Origin: Eubacterium sp.
GTDB lineage: Bacteria > Bacillota > Clostridia > Lachnospirales > CAG-274
Direction: 5' to 3'
DNA length: 16,952 nt
Assembly (NCBI GenBank): GCA_020859645.1
Contig: JAJBVU010000029.1
Coordinates: 1 to 16,952 of the forward strand
The notes under the pieces were generated by a model. The model made no database searches, was not told the origin of the DNA, and saw only the letters and a program-made list of their open reading frames with translations. A program made the position numbers and the translations under genes. The first letter of the stretch is position 1; each line of letters begins with the position of its first letter. Below, piece by piece: positions 15,745-16,952 of the stretch.

Positions 15745-16398
15745 CTATTGAAGCTTTATGGTTTGCCCTACGCTTAGAGTATAAGGGTAGTTTAAGCCGT
15801 TTAAAGAGGCAAGCTCAGTATATTTTTCTCCCGAGCCAAGCTCCGCCTTTGCTATAGCCCAAAGACAGTCACCCTGTTTTACAACATAGGTTTTCGCCGT
15901 TTCCTTAACCTCTCTCGTTGTTTCCTCTTTAACCTCTCCCTCCGTTATAACCGCTTCGGTACTTTCAAGGCTTCTGTATTCCTTAAAATTAAGGTCAACA
16001 TAAAAATCCCCCTCTTCACCGCCGTTTTCAGTCACAACATAGCTTTCAAGGCTTAGGCTTATGTCTCCGTTAAAAATGCTTGTGCCGTTGGGCAGGTCTC
16101 TTAAAATAATGAGCCTGACGGGCTTTTTATCCGCCATAATGTTTCTGAACAGGGAAAGGAAATAAATAGGCTCGTGAAACTCACCTGCCATAGCCCCCAC
16201 AACGTTGTCATCCTTGGGCAGCAAAATCTGAAAGGAAATATCCCTTAAGCCTATGTCCTTAATTACGCTGATTTCACCGGAATTAACAAGGTCAAGGGTG
16301 ACGTTTTTTCCACCTAATTTCGTTGTCATAGCCTTCGGCGGCAGGGGCAGCTCGGCGCTTATGTTTCTGTATTCATAGTCTAAAATAAATCTGTACAT
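15745..16398 (-). CDS. xkdP: XkdP-like LysM tail protein
   Basis: A 217-residue protein with an N-terminal domain of the PBSX XkdP type (MYRFILDYEYRNISAELPLP, then FQILLPKDDNVV and PVRLIILRDLPNG) and a C-terminal LysM domain at 170-217 (TYVVKQGDCLWAIAKAELG, NGLNYPYTLSVGQTIKL). The two are joined by a Glu/Thr-rich linker. In contractile tails it sits between the tape measure and the hub; the LysM domain probably binds peptidoglycan or anchors hub parts. The ATG has a weaker GGGGTG ribosome binding site. It follows the probable tape measure by 13 nt. The next gene is XkdS, so the expected hub gene does not follow. Confidence 0.87.
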   Translation of the reverse strand: MYRFILDYEYRNISAELPLPPKAMTTKLGGKNVTLDLVNSGEISVIKDIGLRDISFQILLPKDDNVVGAMAGEFHEPIYFLSLFRNIMADKKPVRLIILRDLPNGTSIFNGDISLSLESYVVTENGGEEGDFYVDLNFKEYRSLESTEAVITEGEVKEETTREVKETAKTYVVKQGDCLWAIAKAELGSGEKYTELASLNGLNYPYTLSVGQTIKLQ

Positions 16399-16411
16399 TG
16401 CTCTTCACCCC

Positions 16412-16952
16412 TTATTTGTAATATCCGCCGCAAGACCCCTCACAGACCTCCAAAAGCAGCTCCCCTATTTTCTCGGCTATTTCTTCAATGTCGTTTTCAA
16501 GACTTTGTCCCCCTGTGTATAAATTTATGGTGGGGTTTATGTTGTTGGTTATGCTTTGAGACGAACCGCTCTCAGAGCATAAAAGCTCTGAAATAAGACC
16601 TTTGCCGCCCTCTTTATTCTCTAAGGTGTTTTCAAAATAGCTTTCGTTTTCGAAAGCGTTGTTTAAAGCATTTTCAAAGGTATTTTTAACCGGATATAAG
16701 CTTAAGCCGCCTTCAGAATTTTCAAAAGTATTAAAAGCATTATCTGATGAGGAATAGCTTAAGCCCATGTCTGAAAAAGTATCTCCTGCATCATTAAAAT
16801 AATTCTCAGATAAATTCTCAAGGCTGTTTCCCTGAAAGCTGTCGGGGTTTTCCGAATAATTTTCGACAGCGGTGTTTTGATAATAGTTGTTGAAAAAAGA
16901 TGAATTTTCTAAGGGGAAGGCTTCCTCAAGGCTAATATCATCTGATTTTAAG
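16412..16952 (-). CDS. Probable tape-measure protein, C-terminal end (cut by window edge)
   Basis: The frame is open from the right edge (first full codon at 16951) to TAA at 16412, giving 179 residues without an N-terminus. An internal ATG at 16768 has no reason to be the start. The first two thirds are low-complexity, rich in Asn, Phe, Glu and Ser, with repeated FEN/LEN units (NTFENS, NTFENALNNAFENESYFEN). The end, with ITNNINPTINLYTGG and a charged helix DIEEIAEKIGELLLEVCE, resembles the C-termini of Siphoviridae/Myoviridae-type tape measures. Position directly before the XkdP-like gene supports an XkdO-like tape measure. Three Cys lie in the last 50 residues. Family call is from context and ending only. 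Confidence 0.65.
   Translation of the reverse strand, partial: LKSDDISLEEAFPLENSSFFNNYYQNTAVENYSENPDSFQGNSLENLSENYFNDAGDTFSDMGLSYSSSDNAFNTFENSEGGLSLYPVKNTFENALNNAFENESYFENTLENKEGGKGLISELLCSESGSSQSITNNINPTINLYTGGQSLENDIEEIAEKIGELLLEVCEGSCGGYYK

Overview
The window reads as a piece of a low- to mid-GC Firmicutes (Clostridia) chromosome in which a contractile-tail prophage or tailocin module runs up against host genes. Every gene I can support lies on the minus strand, so transcription runs from high to low coordinates. The host side carries a very large secreted protein with a family 9 pectate lyase (PL9) domain and three S-layer homology (SLH) domains. That points to a Gram-positive, pectin-degrading anaerobe, for example a gut bacterium of the Monoglobus type; the genus is a guess from gene content only.

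Layout in transcription order. 16952-13732 is the distal part of a PBSX/Xkd-type tail operon: the C-terminal end of a probable tape-measure protein (cut by the window edge), an XkdP-like LysM protein, an XkdS-like DUF2634/gp25 baseplate protein, an XkdT-like baseplate J protein and an XkdU-like DUF2313 protein. The genes are packed with 3-15 nt gaps or short overlaps and good ribosome binding sites. The hub and spacer genes usually found between xkdP and xkdS (xkdQ, xkdR) are absent. 13716-8143 holds two tail-fibre genes. The first ends in a right-handed beta-helix-like domain. The second (about 1304 aa) has four 13-residue repeats, a beta-solenoid-like stretch and three tandem copies of a putative receptor-binding module. 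A block of about 156 bp is roughly 92% identical between the two genes.

Each fibre gene is followed directly by an array of short perfect hairpins (12055-12210 and 7914-8142). The two arrays share flanks, loop positions and spacing, but the stem sequences are completely different and remain fully base-paired. This covariation by wholesale stem replacement is the most unusual signal in the window.

7971-7662 holds two tiny overlapping reading frames of doubtful status and a pair of 13-bp direct repeats. A small uncharacterised gene follows at 7661-7410. A 439-bp AT-rich gap then contains a good sigma-A-type promoter with a leader of about 300 nt for the SLH/PL9 gene (6970-344). An intrinsic terminator ends that gene, and thymidylate kinase (tmk) starts from its own promoter and runs off the left edge.

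No lysis genes, integrase, capsid genes, tRNA, CRISPR array or insertion sequence were seen in this window.
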